From Stemphylium vesicarium (lineage: Eukaryota; Ascomycota; Dothideomycetes; Pleosporales; Pleosporaceae): 60,902 bases of DNA. The notes under the pieces are model-generated. The model had not been told where the DNA came from and did no database searches. It worked only from the letters and a program-made list of their open reading frames with translations. The position numbers were made by a program, and so were the translations under genes. Location of the stretch: contig QXCR01000168.1 of the NCBI GenBank assembly GCA_004380135.1, forward strand, positions 1-60,902. Reading direction: 5' to 3'. Shown piece after piece: positions 20,207-31,924 of this stretch (position 1 is its first letter; every line of letters begins with the position of its first letter).

Positions 20207-20549
20207 GTTTGCGGCGGGAGCGGCGACTGTCGGAGCCTACGAGATGGCGATCCAACTCTATGTGCGGAGGTGAGGCTGGAGGGACCGCGGTGGAATGAGC
20301 GACAGTCGGAAGAGACGTGGAGGCCGTGGTGACGGTGGATGGACGTGTTGGGCGCGGTTGTTGTGTAGTCAGTGAAGGTGTAGCTGTGATGCGGCAATGG
20401 CCCGGCGAGTCGGAGCTTGTCCATTGTCAGTGCGCTACGTCCATCGCGTTCTCGAAATATTGTCAAGTTCGCGTCCAGGCACCCAAACTTCCCCGCCAAA
20501 CCACCACGATACCCCTCCTTTAGCTTTGTCCCTCCTGTATCTCTGAAAT
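20207..20549. promoter_or_regulatory. Bidirectional promoter of RPT1 and CCT4
   Basis: The 343 bp between the two ATGs must hold both promoters. I see no obvious proteasome-type (PACE-like) or heat-shock element. Shared control of a proteasome subunit and a chaperonin subunit is plausible but is inference. Confidence 0.5.
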
Positions 20550-22425
20550 ATGGCTGCTCAAGTTGCAAGCGGCGGTACCGGCGCCGGAAATGCTGCTTTC
20601 AAGGTGCGGCCGCCTCCATCCCGAGCTATGAAAACATTGATTGACAGCGAGTGCAGGACAAGGAGAAGCCCAGAGCTGTTCGCAGTGCCAACATCATTGC
20701 TGCAAGAGGTACGATAGTTGCACCCATGTATATGGCAACCCCAAGCTGACTCACAATGCGCAGCCGTGGCAGATGCGATCCGAACTGTATGTCCCACCAC
20801 GAGGTGCGGGGAAGAGATCAAGGAGATGAATACTAATGTTTTGGCAGTCTCTCGGACCAAAGGGCATGGACAAGATGGTATGGAGACATGCGCCAGCTTC
20901 CGAAAACAGTCCATGGCTAATTCGCCCCAGATCCAAACCAGCAGAGGCCAAACCATCATCACAAACGACGGAGCCACCATGCTGAACCAGATGAGCGTTA
21001 TGCACCCCTCGGCCAAGATGCTCGTCGACCTCGCACATGCCCAAGATATCGAGGCTGGAGACGGCACAACATCCGTCGTCGTCATTGCCGGAAGTCTGCT
21101 TGGTGCTGCTGAGCGGTTATTGGGCAAGGGCATCCACCCCACCGTCATATCAGAGGCTTTCCAGCGCGCTGCACAAGAGGCCATAACCATTCTGACCGAG
21201 ATGGCCATTCCCATTTCGCTCACCGATAGGCAGACCCTCCTCAAGACCGCCACGACCGCCCTCTCCTCCAAAATCGTTGCCCAAGAGCCCAAGCTACCCG
21301 TCATGGCCGTAGACTCTGTGCTCAAGGTCATTGACCCCAAGACAGCCGACAACGTAGACCTGAAGAACATTCGGATGATCAAGAAGTCGGGTGGTACCAT
21401 CGAAGACAGCGAGATGATTGATGGCCTGGTTCTGAACCAGCCAGTGGTCAAGAGCGCCAGTGGTCCCACACTCAAGGAAAAGGCACGGATAGGTCTCATC
21501 CAATTCCAATTGAGCCCACCCAAGCCCGACATGGAGAACCAGATTGTCGTCAACGACTACAGGCAAATGGACAAGATCCTCAAGGAGGAGCGGACGTACC
21601 TGTTGAACATGGTTAAGAAGATTCAAAAAGCCAAGTGCAACGTCCTCTTCATTCAAAAGTCCATTCTGCGCGACGCTGTCAACGACCTCAGTCTGCACTT
21701 CTTGTCCAAGCTCAAGATCATGGTTATCAAGGATATCGAGCGTGACGAGATCGAGTTCATCTGCAAGGTGCGCCAACTATGCGACTATCCATGAAAGAGT
21801 AAAAGCTAACGCAAAGCAGAGCACTGGCTGCAAACCCATTGCCGACATCGACTCATTCACCGAAGACAAGCTCGGTTCCGCTGACCTTGTCGAGGAAGTG
21901 CAGGCGTCTGGCGCTCGCTACGTCAAGGTGTCAGGTGTCAAGTCAGCCGCTAACACTGTCTCTATCGTCTGCCGAGGCGCCAACAATCTCATTCTGGACG
22001 AGACGGAGCGATCCCTTCACGATGCACATTGCGCTATCCGTTCATTAGTCAAGAAGAAGGCACTACTTGCTGGTGGTGGAGCCCCTGAAATTGAGATCGC
22101 ACACCAGCTGTCCCTCAAGGCGCGGGAGCTTTCGGGAACCGAGGCCATCTGCTGGAAAGCTTTCGCCGACGCTATGGAGGTCATCCCAACCACACTAGCG
22201 GAGAACGCGGGTCTCAACAGCATCAAGGTCGTCACAGAGCTAAGGCATAGGCACGCGCAAGACCAGAAGAACGCGGGCATCAGCATCAAGAGTGGAGGCG
22301 TCAAGAACGACATTAGCGAGGAGAACGTACTGCAGCCACTGCTAGTCAGCACCAGCGCCATCGAGCTAGCAGCCGAGACTGTCAAGATGATTCTCCGAAT
22401 CGATGACATTGCCTTGTCGAGGTGA
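20550..22425 (+). CDS. CCT4: T-complex protein 1 subunit delta (CCT4)
   Basis: Six exons, 20550-20603, 20657-20708, 20764-20786, 20848-20877, 20931-21767 and 21820-22425, give 533 residues. It is a subunit of the cytosolic TRiC/CCT ring that folds actin, tubulin and others. After splicing the N-terminus runs KPRAVRSANIIAARAVADAI, then RTSLGPKGMDKM. Group II chaperonin signatures follow: TNDGATML, AGDGTTSVVV, and the late VVTELRHRH segment. The small exons (52, 23 and 30 nt) are each required to complete the conserved N-terminus. All introns begin GT and end AG. Confidence 0.95.
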
Positions 22426-24926
22426 AGAAAGGCAGGTGGTAACCCTATACAGAAACAGAATACCACGAGTAATGAAAAACTTGAAGAGCTCTCGAGGTCA
22501 AGTATCGTCTTAGGAGGTGGTATGATTTAACATGTGAACTAAGCGTCGGTGTGCATACAACGCATGAATATCGCAATCAAAATCTGCACGTGGGGAAGCT
22601 TGAAACTGCGAGAGCGGGTCTCGTCGTTCTCTGCACACGGCCGAAAGTGGGTGAAGTATGAACCATGATCGCAGTCAGAAGTTCCAAATTGGGTCTCCTG
22701 CTTCTCAGGGTATGCATGCCGGATGCGAGAGAATTTTACAAATTCAGCCACCACGACGTCGTGTGTCCTAACATGCTAAGCCAAAGTTTACTTGTGTCCT
22801 TCTGCAACTACTCCTGCACGGCGTATGTATATGCTGCGGTCTAGACAACGCATGACGAGCAACGTACGATACCCTTTTTTTTTACTGTCGTGTCCATCAG
22901 TAATGCTTGTGCGCGTGCCTGCTATGCCTCAGCACGATAACGCAAAGACCCTAGCCTAACGACTTTGTCGTGCCACTCGGCCTGTGCATCGTCGTAGTAG
23001 CTGGAAGGATTCCATGACCGCATGCTTAGTCGTCGCAGCTCATGCACACTTCCTGCATGCTCAAAGCCCCGGTATCCATGTACAGCGAACAAACGCCTTA
23101 CTACTGCTGTTTTGTCATCACAAGGGCGACGAAGCCCACCATCCATCACTTCACTACAAGACAACGCTGACCAGCGTTTCAAGGCCTCTCATGTGCGCCT
23201 TGCTCAATACGAGGGAATCAACATCCTTTGTCGCCGACTTCAAGTAGGGATTTTTCTTCCCTACCTGAAACCGCCAATCCCGCACTTAGTCACAGCACTT
23301 CACCCTTTCCCGCACCACCGATCCGCCATGCACTTTTCCGGTGAAGCTCCACAGCGGGCTTTCATAGTCTGGATCTACTACTTTTCCCCACTACTCTAAC
23401 TTCGCCGTCATTTCGTACATGAGTTCGTGGTGGCAAACTAGTCTGGCTGTCGATTGCCGAGCGAACTGGTGGTGCCTCTTCTTCATGATTGTGGTACACT
23501 AGAGTTTCAGGGTCCGCGATTGCCGGCTCTTGCGCTTGTTACAATTGTGTAAATGGTTTTCTTTCTAGCGCGCACACTGAATAGAACGATTTGTAATTCA
23601 TGGGTGGGATGTTCGCCGACTGCTGCTGATCCTGTGAGGTGCGGTGCCATGGAGGGGTGAGGTAGGTAGGTCGAGTGTGGCACTACAGGTTGGCCGCAGT
23701 TTGGGGCGGAATGAAGACTAGGGAACGCGGGAGGGTACGGCGTATGCATGAACTCGTCAGTCATGAGCTACTGCCACGTTTCCAGGCGTGGATTTCTTTT
23801 TTCCCGTTTGGTATGTGACTGTCAAGACCTGGTATACCATGTAGTAGTACCAGAAGGGATTACGTAGGAGCAAAAACTCGGCGCTGTCAGCCTTGTCGTC
23901 TACTATATCTCAAAAGCCTGATGATGATGAGACCGTGTTACCTCGTACCATCTTGCTTACTCGAGTTCCGCTGACTCACTAGGCGTTGCGATGCAGATCG
24001 TTCGTAGCGTCGATGGGTGATGTAGGCGCTCCAGAGCTCCTGCATGTGCTAGACATAGAAGAGACGCACTTACTGGCTCGGAATTCCTTGCTACGACTTG
24101 ATCTCAGTCTACTCGGCTCGCATTCTGCCGCATCTTGGTATTCCAGTTTGCAAGTGTATACCACTGCATACTATCAACTACTGCATGCAGATGCTGTAGT
24201 TGTTGCAGATCCTTTCCTCCACATTGGATGATAGAGGCATGACGCGTGGACATGATGTTCGCATCTCATCCCTGCGTCTTATCGTTATGCGATATAGATC
24301 TCTGAATTTCACGTGTGTGGGGATAGGCGGTAGTTGATTCGAAGCGTACAGATCCTGAGCTAATGACCCTTGTAGATATTCCCAGTAGTCCTCCCGACGG
24401 CATCGCAATCTTCCGGGCGGAACTAGTCATGTACGCTGCCAGTCGATAGTTGAGGAAAAGCAAGTGTAGATCTTGGCGAGACACCAACTCTGTTCTGGAA
24501 GTTAGGTTCATCGCCAATAGAGACGTTGGACTGCGAACCTACGTGTGGGATCGTCATTTCCAAATATTTGCAATCAGGAGAGGGTAATAGTTGGGTGATT
24601 GTCAGAGCGACATGCTAATCGGTCGCCATCGGGTATCATTCTTGATAATGCTCACTGGATAGCTAAATAATAAGAATTCGCAGGGTACCTCGGCGGGAGA
24701 TGAAAGGAAAACGCCTCATTCATGCATCTGAATCGTTTCGTGCATCGTAATAATCGTACAGTCTGAAGCCGTGACCAATGATCTAGTTTGAAAAAGAAAA
24801 CGCCCGCTTAAACGCAGCAGACCTAGTGGTCTAATTAAAGTAGAGGGAAAAGAACAGGTAAGAAGAAGATTAAGGTGAGGCTCGCGATGGGTAAACAAGA
24901 CACTTGGTATGACTAGCAAGCGCTGT
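22426..24926. other. 2.5-kb gene-free stretch
   Basis: No frame longer than about 125 codons occurs, and none has family resemblance or codon character. It must hold the CCT4 and 24927 gene 3' ends, which converge here, but is far longer than two fungal terminators need. A T9 tract lies near 22872. No tRNA or inverted repeat was seen. A noncoding RNA or a decayed gene is possible. Confidence 0.4.
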
Positions 24927-26538
24927 TCAGCGGGACTTGAGGCTTGCGCGCTTTAGCAGGCGACTGACAAGGTTTCCACGCGGCTTAGGCTTGACGTAAA
25001 ATGCACCCTTGGTGCCAGTCATGTCGTCGGAAAAGACAAGATCTTCCAGCGCCAGAGGGTCGTCCTTCTGAGCTTTGGGGCTTGAGCTAGCACCCTGCCA
25101 ACCGTATAGTTGATCTTCGTCGGCGCGAAGATCGGGCCGGGTCAAGGTCATTCGTAAAGTCATCTCTCGGTTGAGTTGCCCGTTTACTGAATGTACGGGC
25201 GACGGGGCGGGCGAGTCGACGGAGAAGTTTCGGTGTGAGATTTGGCGGGAATGTAGACGAAAAGATAGCCCGGTACTTGAGGGTGTGGCGGGTGAATCCA
25301 TGTCAGCAACAGAGTCGGCGTCGGATTCCAAGCCTTGGTTCTCATTGCTGTTGTCTTCGAAAAAGGATAGATGTCCGTCTCGCAGGAATGTGTGCATGTC
25401 CCGACTGAAGCCGTGAGAGTGACTGTGAATCTGAGGCAAGTGGTAGTGCGGCGCAGCGGAATCGTGTCCTGCCGATGAGGGGAAGCCGAATTCTATGGCT
25501 TCGTCGAACTTTTGAGGGGATGCAAGGTACATGCGCAGCTTCTTTCTTGCCTCGGGGTCCTGGTAGTGAGTGGCCTCGGGGTCAAAGACGGGAGTAGTGG
25601 GCGTTTGGAACGATCTCCGGCCGGAAAGGGAAGACGAATGCGCGCGTTGGTGTTGTCGAGCTGGCACTGGGTTGGCAAACGGAGGCTCGGACATGGCGAG
25701 AGGCGAGGTCCCACGGCGGACGGGATGAGCAGTAAGAGACATTGTGCGCCTCATGTCAGCCATTGGGAATTCTCTCCGTGTGAAGATGGGAGTGGCCATG
25801 GTGTCGAGGTATAAAGGAGTGTTGGCGCTGTCTAGGTCCTTCTCTTGCGCCGTAGATGGGCCGCTCGGTCCGTGTTCAAGGCTGACGACCGACGATATTG
25901 ATGATCTTCGTCGTGAGCGTCCACGCTCAGGAAAGTCGGCGACAGCTGAGTCGGAAAAGTCAAAGTGGAAGTCGTCGAAGCGTTGTTGTGCCCACTCCGA
26001 CTCGGGGTCGTCGGGAAGGAACGCGTGTTCACGCCAACCTTGAAGAAGCAACTGCTCTTCTCGCGAAAAATGCTGCTTGCGGACTTTTTCGGGCAAAGAA
26101 AAGAAAAAGTCAACGTCGGCGTGTGAGATGTCGTGTTCGTGCACAGTCTTTTCCGACTTGCGTTTGCGTCGTCCGGTGCCTAAGGACAGCGAGGGCCGGT
26201 GGGGTTTGGACGAGCTGGCCTGGGACGAGCGGCCTGATGTAGGCTCGTCAAAGGCTTGCTGGGCCTGTTGCTGGATCTGCAGGCGCTCCAGGGATGAAAA
26301 GTACTTTCTCCTGCAACGGCACGGGTTAGCGATGGCATAATTGAGAATCTTTTCATCCTACTGCAAGGTACAGCCAATTCGTGGTGGGGGAGTCGGTATA
26401 TGCAGGCGATAAATGCGCCCCTATCACGCGGATGGGCCAATGACGAGCGCGGAAATGTACTTACTGGACCGAATCAGGCAGCGCGTCGAACTCGGCCTGT
26501 TGTAGAGGCAGAATAGTGCCTCTGGCTTTGCTCTTCAT
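24927..26538 (-). CDS. Conserved fungal serine-rich protein of unknown function
   Basis: The first exon ends at 26465. An intron 26464-26311 (GTAAGT..GCAG) joins it to 26310-24927. From the ATG at 26538 (MKSKARGTILPLQQAEFDAL) the protein has 485 residues; an in-frame ATG at 26748 would add 70 low-complexity residues and is less likely. The spliced N-terminus reads DSVQRKYFSSLERLQ, then basic GRRKRKSEK, then FFFSLPEKVRKQHFSREEQ, a short globular block. The rest is disordered and Ser/Pro-rich with many RRxS-like phosphorylation-type sites, ending in a basic RGNLVSRLLKRASLKSR. I cannot name the family. A signalling or scaffold role would be a guess. Confidence 0.75.
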
Positions 26539-26748
26539 GGCGTCGGCTCGGGATTCGAAAACGGCTCTGGCGTTTGACTCAGTTCGATCCAGGCACAGGC
26601 ACCGGCACAAGGGCACATCCAGCAAACGGGTGTTGGTGTGAGTGGATGGCGAGGTTGATGGATGTCGCGAAGCCGTTATCGACGCCGTGGCCAGAGAGTG
26701 CGTCAGGCCCGTTGCGAACGACGATGGCAAGGCAATAGCTCTTTTCAA

Positions 26749-28010
26749 TGATGATCTACCGGCGGGCTATCCGAGGGGGTAAACAAGCGAAAGTCCGAAG
26801 GAGAAGGAATTATATGAAGGGCAGCAGCAGCAGAGCGACAGCTGGCACAGAAACAAATGTGTTGTGTGTGGGCTTAGGCACCTTACGACAGACGCACCTT
26901 GGGGCGGCTGCATACTCGTTCGCGGAATGCCACAGCTGCAGCTAACGCGCCGCCAGAGACGCACACTCTCTTCTCCACCTCGCACCTGGGCCCAGTAGAG
27001 CCGTGGCTGACGATCCGAGAGTCAATCGAATCCCTCACCCTCGCAGCGCCGGCGACGAGCAGGCCAACGGGTATGCGCGTCGCGAGTCATGGCTGGATAT
27101 CATTGCCCGTGGAGGGAGCATCACGAGCATCACGAGAGGCGCGTCTCGCCGCCACGCTAGGTACTGAGCAGTAGCAGTAGCAGTAGTAACATCAGCAGCA
27201 CGACCGCCTGGGGGGCCAGTGAGGCGGCGTAGCGTATGGCTCCACAGCCAAACCAGCAGCTCCCCGCTTCTCTCCACCTGCCCATCCGCTGTTTCACGTC
27301 TGTGGCCGCCAGGAACAGACCGCCAGCCGGACCCACGACGCCCTAGCGTGCGACACACCGCATCCGCCACAGTTACCTGGCCCATTGATAGAAGGCCAGC
27401 CCTGCTCTCATCAAGTCTTACGTCCGTTCGCCTTTAGCCTTTGATCATTCCAATCTCGTCTCGACTTCTAGAAGATGCCTTTCCGACCGACTACCCGGCC
27501 CGCCAACACCAGCCAGACGTGTCACAGGGTAATATCACACAGGTCACTGCCACACGTCTTGTGCAACCTCGCCAACATGTGCCGTGGAACGACGAAAAGC
27601 AAAATAGCTGAACAGCATGCACGCACCATGCAACTCGCTCAAACCGTGAATTACACATGAAAGTACATGCAAGGGTATCTCAAGAGAAGTGCGTCCACCA
27701 GCCCACAACCCCCACCAACTGACGCGCCCTGCCGCTCGTACCAAATCGCCTAATCTACCCATACTCCTCAACATCAGCAGCCGGTCCCATGTAATTTGGT
27801 CACACATCTCCGAGCACTCAGCTTCATCGGGGCCTACCCCGCGATTGCGTAGTTCCGCATCGAGAAAATATTAGCCTCTTGACGCTTGCACTTAGCCTAC
27901 CCAACATCCTGCACCTTGCGTTCCGGCCGGCCTATACAATTTCCCATAGCGTGCAGATCGATGTTTGTTGTCAAAGACCGTTGACCCGTAAACCAGGGTA
28001 TCGCAGATCT
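26749..28010. other. Intergenic region with a CAGTAG microsatellite
   Basis: This lies between the 5' end of the serine-rich protein gene and the 3' end of the ELMO gene, both on the reverse strand. A short AGCAGTAGCAGTAGCAGTAG tract lies near 27170. Frames at 26767-27437 and 27475-27874 have no resemblance to known proteins. Confidence 0.4.
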
Positions 28011-30313
28011 TCAGGCGCCCGCAATATCATCTACGCATGGCCGGTCAGTATAAGGCCCATGCGGGTCACACACGCTCGACACTCACAGTAATACTCATCG
28101 TCCAGTCCTTCACGGCTCGGCAGAGCCGGCTCTTCCAGTCCGACATCCTCGTACCGCACATTCAGCAGGCGTATCTTAAGTCCATAGCCGCCTATGAAGG
28201 TAGCTAGCTTGTTGGTATCTGCGGTAATTGGCTGTTGGTTCAACAGCATCAGCAATCCATCAAGCCACTCGGAAGCAAGGGTGTGGCTTTGAGGGTGCAG
28301 ATGCAAGAGGACGGATTCTTTGCGCCCTGCGCCTGAGCCGCTCGACGTCTGCCGCAAGTGATTGGACGGAGGCAGGTAGCCGTGGATGGTTATTTTGGTT
28401 GATGTGGACGCCCGCTCGTGGCCTGGCAGCGTCCTGACCGTGCTGTCAGATGATGCTGTAGACGGGGCCGAAGCCGAGACATTGCTCACGACAGAAGAGA
28501 CGATGGACAGATCGACTGTTAATATGCGTCAGCCACGGCGGTAATGCAGACAGGTCATTGGGAGGACCCCTGCGCATAACACTTACTCTTCTCTTGCAGT
28601 GCGTCTAACCTCGGCTCTGTTGCCGCCCTTTCGTCAAAGTCAGCGTAATGCAGATATCGCCGGTTGTGTGACAATCGAACGAAGCGCCACGCCGAAGGCA
28701 CGGAACGGGTGACGGTCTTGTTAGCTAGTGGACCCGTGCTTGTACCCAAGTCCATGCCCATCGGAAACCACGCGCCATGAAGTAAGCATCGTATGCGTTG
28801 CTCCTTGACGAACTGGAGGGCCTCGTGGTTGAGCTCATCACGAACTTGGCTGTGGAACGTTAGCTTAGCGCAACCCACGACTAGCGAGCTGCATACCGCA
28901 AATGATGGCCCCATGCATCTTCATATGTCAGTTCAAGCACTTCCATCTGGAGCTCTCTGAGGCGCTTGAGCTCGAACTCTGCCAGTTCCTCTTCTATGTC
29001 CTTGACATCCCTCATGCGTGGCGCCTGCCCGACGACCTGCTCGATCAATATGCGAATCAGCTCTTCAATCTTCTCAAAGTCTTCTGTTTGCGCGCCCGCT
29101 GCCTTCCAAAGTCGGATGAAAGCATTCAAGCCGCTCGTGTGCAGTCTAGACCAATGGAGTAAGAGTGGCTTGAAGGCCCGATCGAAGTTAGCACGCGAAT
29201 CGTTGTGCCGGTAAGACTCAACGTCATCCAGTTTGTCCACTTCAAAGTGTTCGTAAAGGGTCTGGGTGACAGAAAGACTGGCACGGGCAATGGGACAGCG
29301 GTATTCAAGGGGCTCTGCCGACTGTTCCAGTAACAATTTCTGAAACCCATCTTCGTTCTTGTAGACGAAGTCGGTAATGTCCATGAGGCCCAGAAAGCCA
29401 GTCGCATCAAACTCCCACGCTGGGGATTCAGTTTCGAAGCCCAGCCGTCTCCATTTCTCAGGGCTATGCTTCTTACTGCCCTTGGGGTCCGTTGATGGCT
29501 TCTCTGGGTGGCTCGCGGTATGTAGACCGCGGATGGCCCTTCGATGGTCGGGGTTCTCCAAATCGACCTTTTCCTCCCGCCAGTTCCGAAGCAGTATCTT
29601 AGTCAGTGACTGGAATTCCAATAGCGGATGAGCCAGGTCCTGTATGGCGGTGCTCTGCATGAGGCCATAGACACTCTTGATTACCCCTAACTCCTGAAGC
29701 TGCTTTATGAATTTGGGCCACTCGAAGGCTGCGTCATTCGCAATGGCGTCGCGCATGAGGGCATTGATGAGCTGCAGAGAATTCGCGCAAAGCGCATGGT
29801 CGGCCGACGTTATCTTCTCGACGAGCGAAGATAGAAACTGGGGCTGGGTATCGACTGCGGGCTTGAGGCGCTGGAAGCCAGTGGCGCCCGTCTGAGAGTT
29901 TCGATGCGATGGGTTGCCGACAATGACAGCGAGGACTGACATGGCGCCGCGATTGACGTTGACGAGGGGCTGGGCGACTACAAGGTCGACTATCTGTTGG
30001 GTACTGGTTAGATGTCCATGGGGTGTCATTGTAACGTCTGGCTCACCCTCGCGACCAAGTCGTCGGTGACATGGTCCCATCCTTTATCAAGCTCCAGCAG
30101 GCGCGCCAGCGACGTGAGACAGTAGGCCAGCGTGTTTCCCGTAGAGTGCAGTGCCAGGAACCTCAGCTTGGGCAGACCGCCTTCGTAGATGAAGACATCG
30201 GCGAACGAAGGGTCGCCAATGGCGTTCTGCAGCTTGAAGACGGCCATCTTCCGTACCGACTCCTCTTCGGCGCCGAGGCGCGCAACCAGTTCAGAGACAT
30301 TGACGCTATCCAT
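28011..30313 (-). CDS. ELMO/CED-12 domain protein
   Basis: Exons are 30313-30047, 29993-28897, 28849-28587, 28515-28087 and 28030-28011, giving 691 residues. All introns are GT..AG, and frames join cleanly. The N-terminal about 300 residues form an armadillo-like region (VARLGAEEESVRKMAVFKLQ, GNTLAYCLTSLARLLELDKG). A central ELMO domain includes LMDITDFVYKNEDGFQKLLL and CPIARASLSVTQTLYEHF. A PH-like C-terminal region begins around VRDELNHEALQFVKEQRIRC. The last coding exon is only 20 nt and supplies ..YYYDIAGA. In animals ELMO proteins act with DOCK exchange factors to activate Rac; a similar role in hyphal polarity is inference. Confidence 0.87.
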
Positions 30314-30923
30314 GGCTCCAGGTTCAGCGTGCAGGGGATCAGAGTGTGGGGTAGTACTGCGGAGACGGCAATGTCATGCCAATCAGCCAGAGATGGCAGA
30401 CATGACACAGATGTCGGAATGCCAAAGTCGATGTCGATGTGGATACGCGTGGTGCTGGTGGCGGTCGATTGGGGCTGTCGTTGTCAGTTGTCGTCAGTGG
30501 TTCACCCCGGGGGCTGCGCCGTCGCGTTAGTCGGTCGCGAACATTGGGCTTGGCGACACGTGAAGCGTGTTGTGGGGGTCAGGTCGGGCCCCTGTCTGTT
30601 GGCCGGCTGGGCTTGGCCGGCTCTGGCGCTAGTCAGGTACGCCGAGCATGCATGGCGGCCTCTGCCTTGGTCGCAGCAGGCAGGGCCGCCCGACAACAAG
30701 CCTAAACATCGCAGTGAAGGTCCACTGCCAGAGTTTCGTCCCCTCTTCCATCGTCCTTTCTTCGATACTCTTCTGCTTGTATCATCGCCTCCGCTGCACG
30801 CTCCAGCTCTTTCCGCCTTCATCACGGCCGCCGCCGCCGACAACGCCGCCTCTGCTTCACCGTGAACCCGCTGCCACCATCACCACCACCACCACCACCA
30901 CCACCACCACCACCGCCACTGCC
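30314..30923. other. Divergent promoter region, ELMO gene and zinc protein
   Basis: 610 bp between divergent genes. The ATG-proximal part contains a CCA-repeat tract (30875-30914). The long frame that reads through it from 30648 is an upstream extension without coding character. Confidence 0.45.
30875..30914. repeat. (CCA)n microsatellite in the 5' leader
   Basis: About 13 units of CAC/CCA with one CAT interruption end 10 bp before the ATG of the zinc-protein gene. It is probably in the 5' untranslated leader. Confidence 0.85.
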
Positions 30924-31598
30924 ATGGTCTACATCACCTCCGATCTCTTCGGCCCTAATACCGCACGCGACTGGCAACAGGATAATTCGCCTAACTACTG
31001 GCAAACCATGGCCCAAGAGCAGCATGCCGCCGGTCTCGGCAAGAGAAAGCGACAAGCTGGGGACGACGGACCGCATTTGTATGGCCGCTCCTATATTTCA
31101 ACAAATAGCTCCAGTGCTAACAAAAGCTCCAGGAACATGTCTCGTCAGCATCGCTCTTCCCCAAGCCGAGACGCTACCCGTCTCCATCTACACAATACCC
31201 CGCCTTTCGAACCCACCAACAGCTTACCATACGCTTTCTTCTCCTCGAAATCACACGAATACACATCGGAACGACGGCCAGTTAAGCAGCTCAAGCGCAT
31301 CAGCCCCAAGGCTTCTCTGCCCAAACCAACATCACACCTAATGGACGTCGATCTCGACGCCCCATCATACGCAGTCTCCGACTTGCGTTCATGTCACGCC
31401 TGCAACAAAGCACCAAAGCGAAAGAAGGACCTGGAAAATTACCTGGACTGTCGACGATGTGAAGGACGAACTTGCTTCATTTGCGCACGGCAATGCGTAG
31501 GTTGCAGCAAAGCCATCTGCAAGAAGTGCATAGTCGAGGTTGGAGAAGAGGGGGATGCATGGTGTCTGGACTGTTATGCGCGGAACATCAACTCATGA
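30924..31598 (+). CDS. CxxC-rich zinc-binding protein, uncharacterised
   Basis: A single exon of 224 residues starts at MVYITSDLFG. The N-terminal two-thirds is basic and disordered, with a likely nuclear signal GKRKRQ. The C-terminal about 65 residues contain six CxxC pairs in order: CHAC, CRRC, CFIC, CVGC, CKKC and CLDC. Twelve cysteines would bind about three zinc ions in a RING/PHD-like or treble-clef cluster. I do not recognise a named family. A nuclear regulatory or ubiquitin-related role is possible but not shown. The upstream in-frame reading through the CCA tract is unlikely to be translated because this ATG has good context (GCCATGG). Confidence 0.75.
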   Translation: MVYITSDLFGPNTARDWQQDNSPNYWQTMAQEQHAAGLGKRKRQAGDDGPHLYGRSYISTNSSSANKSSRNMSRQHRSSPSRDATRLHLHNTPPFEPTNSLPYAFFSSKSHEYTSERRPVKQLKRISPKASLPKPTSHLMDVDLDAPSYAVSDLRSCHACNKAPKRKKDLENYLDCRRCEGRTCFICARQCVGCSKAICKKCIVEVGEEGDAWCLDCYARNINS

Positions 31599-31924
31599 GG
31601 AACATGGCATAGGCCTGGGCATCTGGCTCTTCTTTTGCTTTTCCTTTTTCCCTTGCAGCAAGCGTGCATTTTCTACCGGCGTTCATCTTTGTAGCGTCTC
31701 GAAACACGCAATAATACCACAATGACTCACACTTGACCTGCTTTCACACGAGGACCATGACATATGTGCCGCTGTGAGACTCAACTTATGCCCAAACACA
31801 TCTTCCAACAAAAAAGTATAACATAAGCATGTCATGTCTAACGTTCATATTCTCTATCAAAGCCTAAGACGTATACATCATCTACCCATTGCAACACCCG
31901 TAACATTGTCGACGAATCTCATCA
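31599..31924. other. Convergent 3' region
   Basis: 326 bp hold the 3' ends of the zinc-protein gene and AMD1. Nothing else is seen. Confidence 0.4.
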
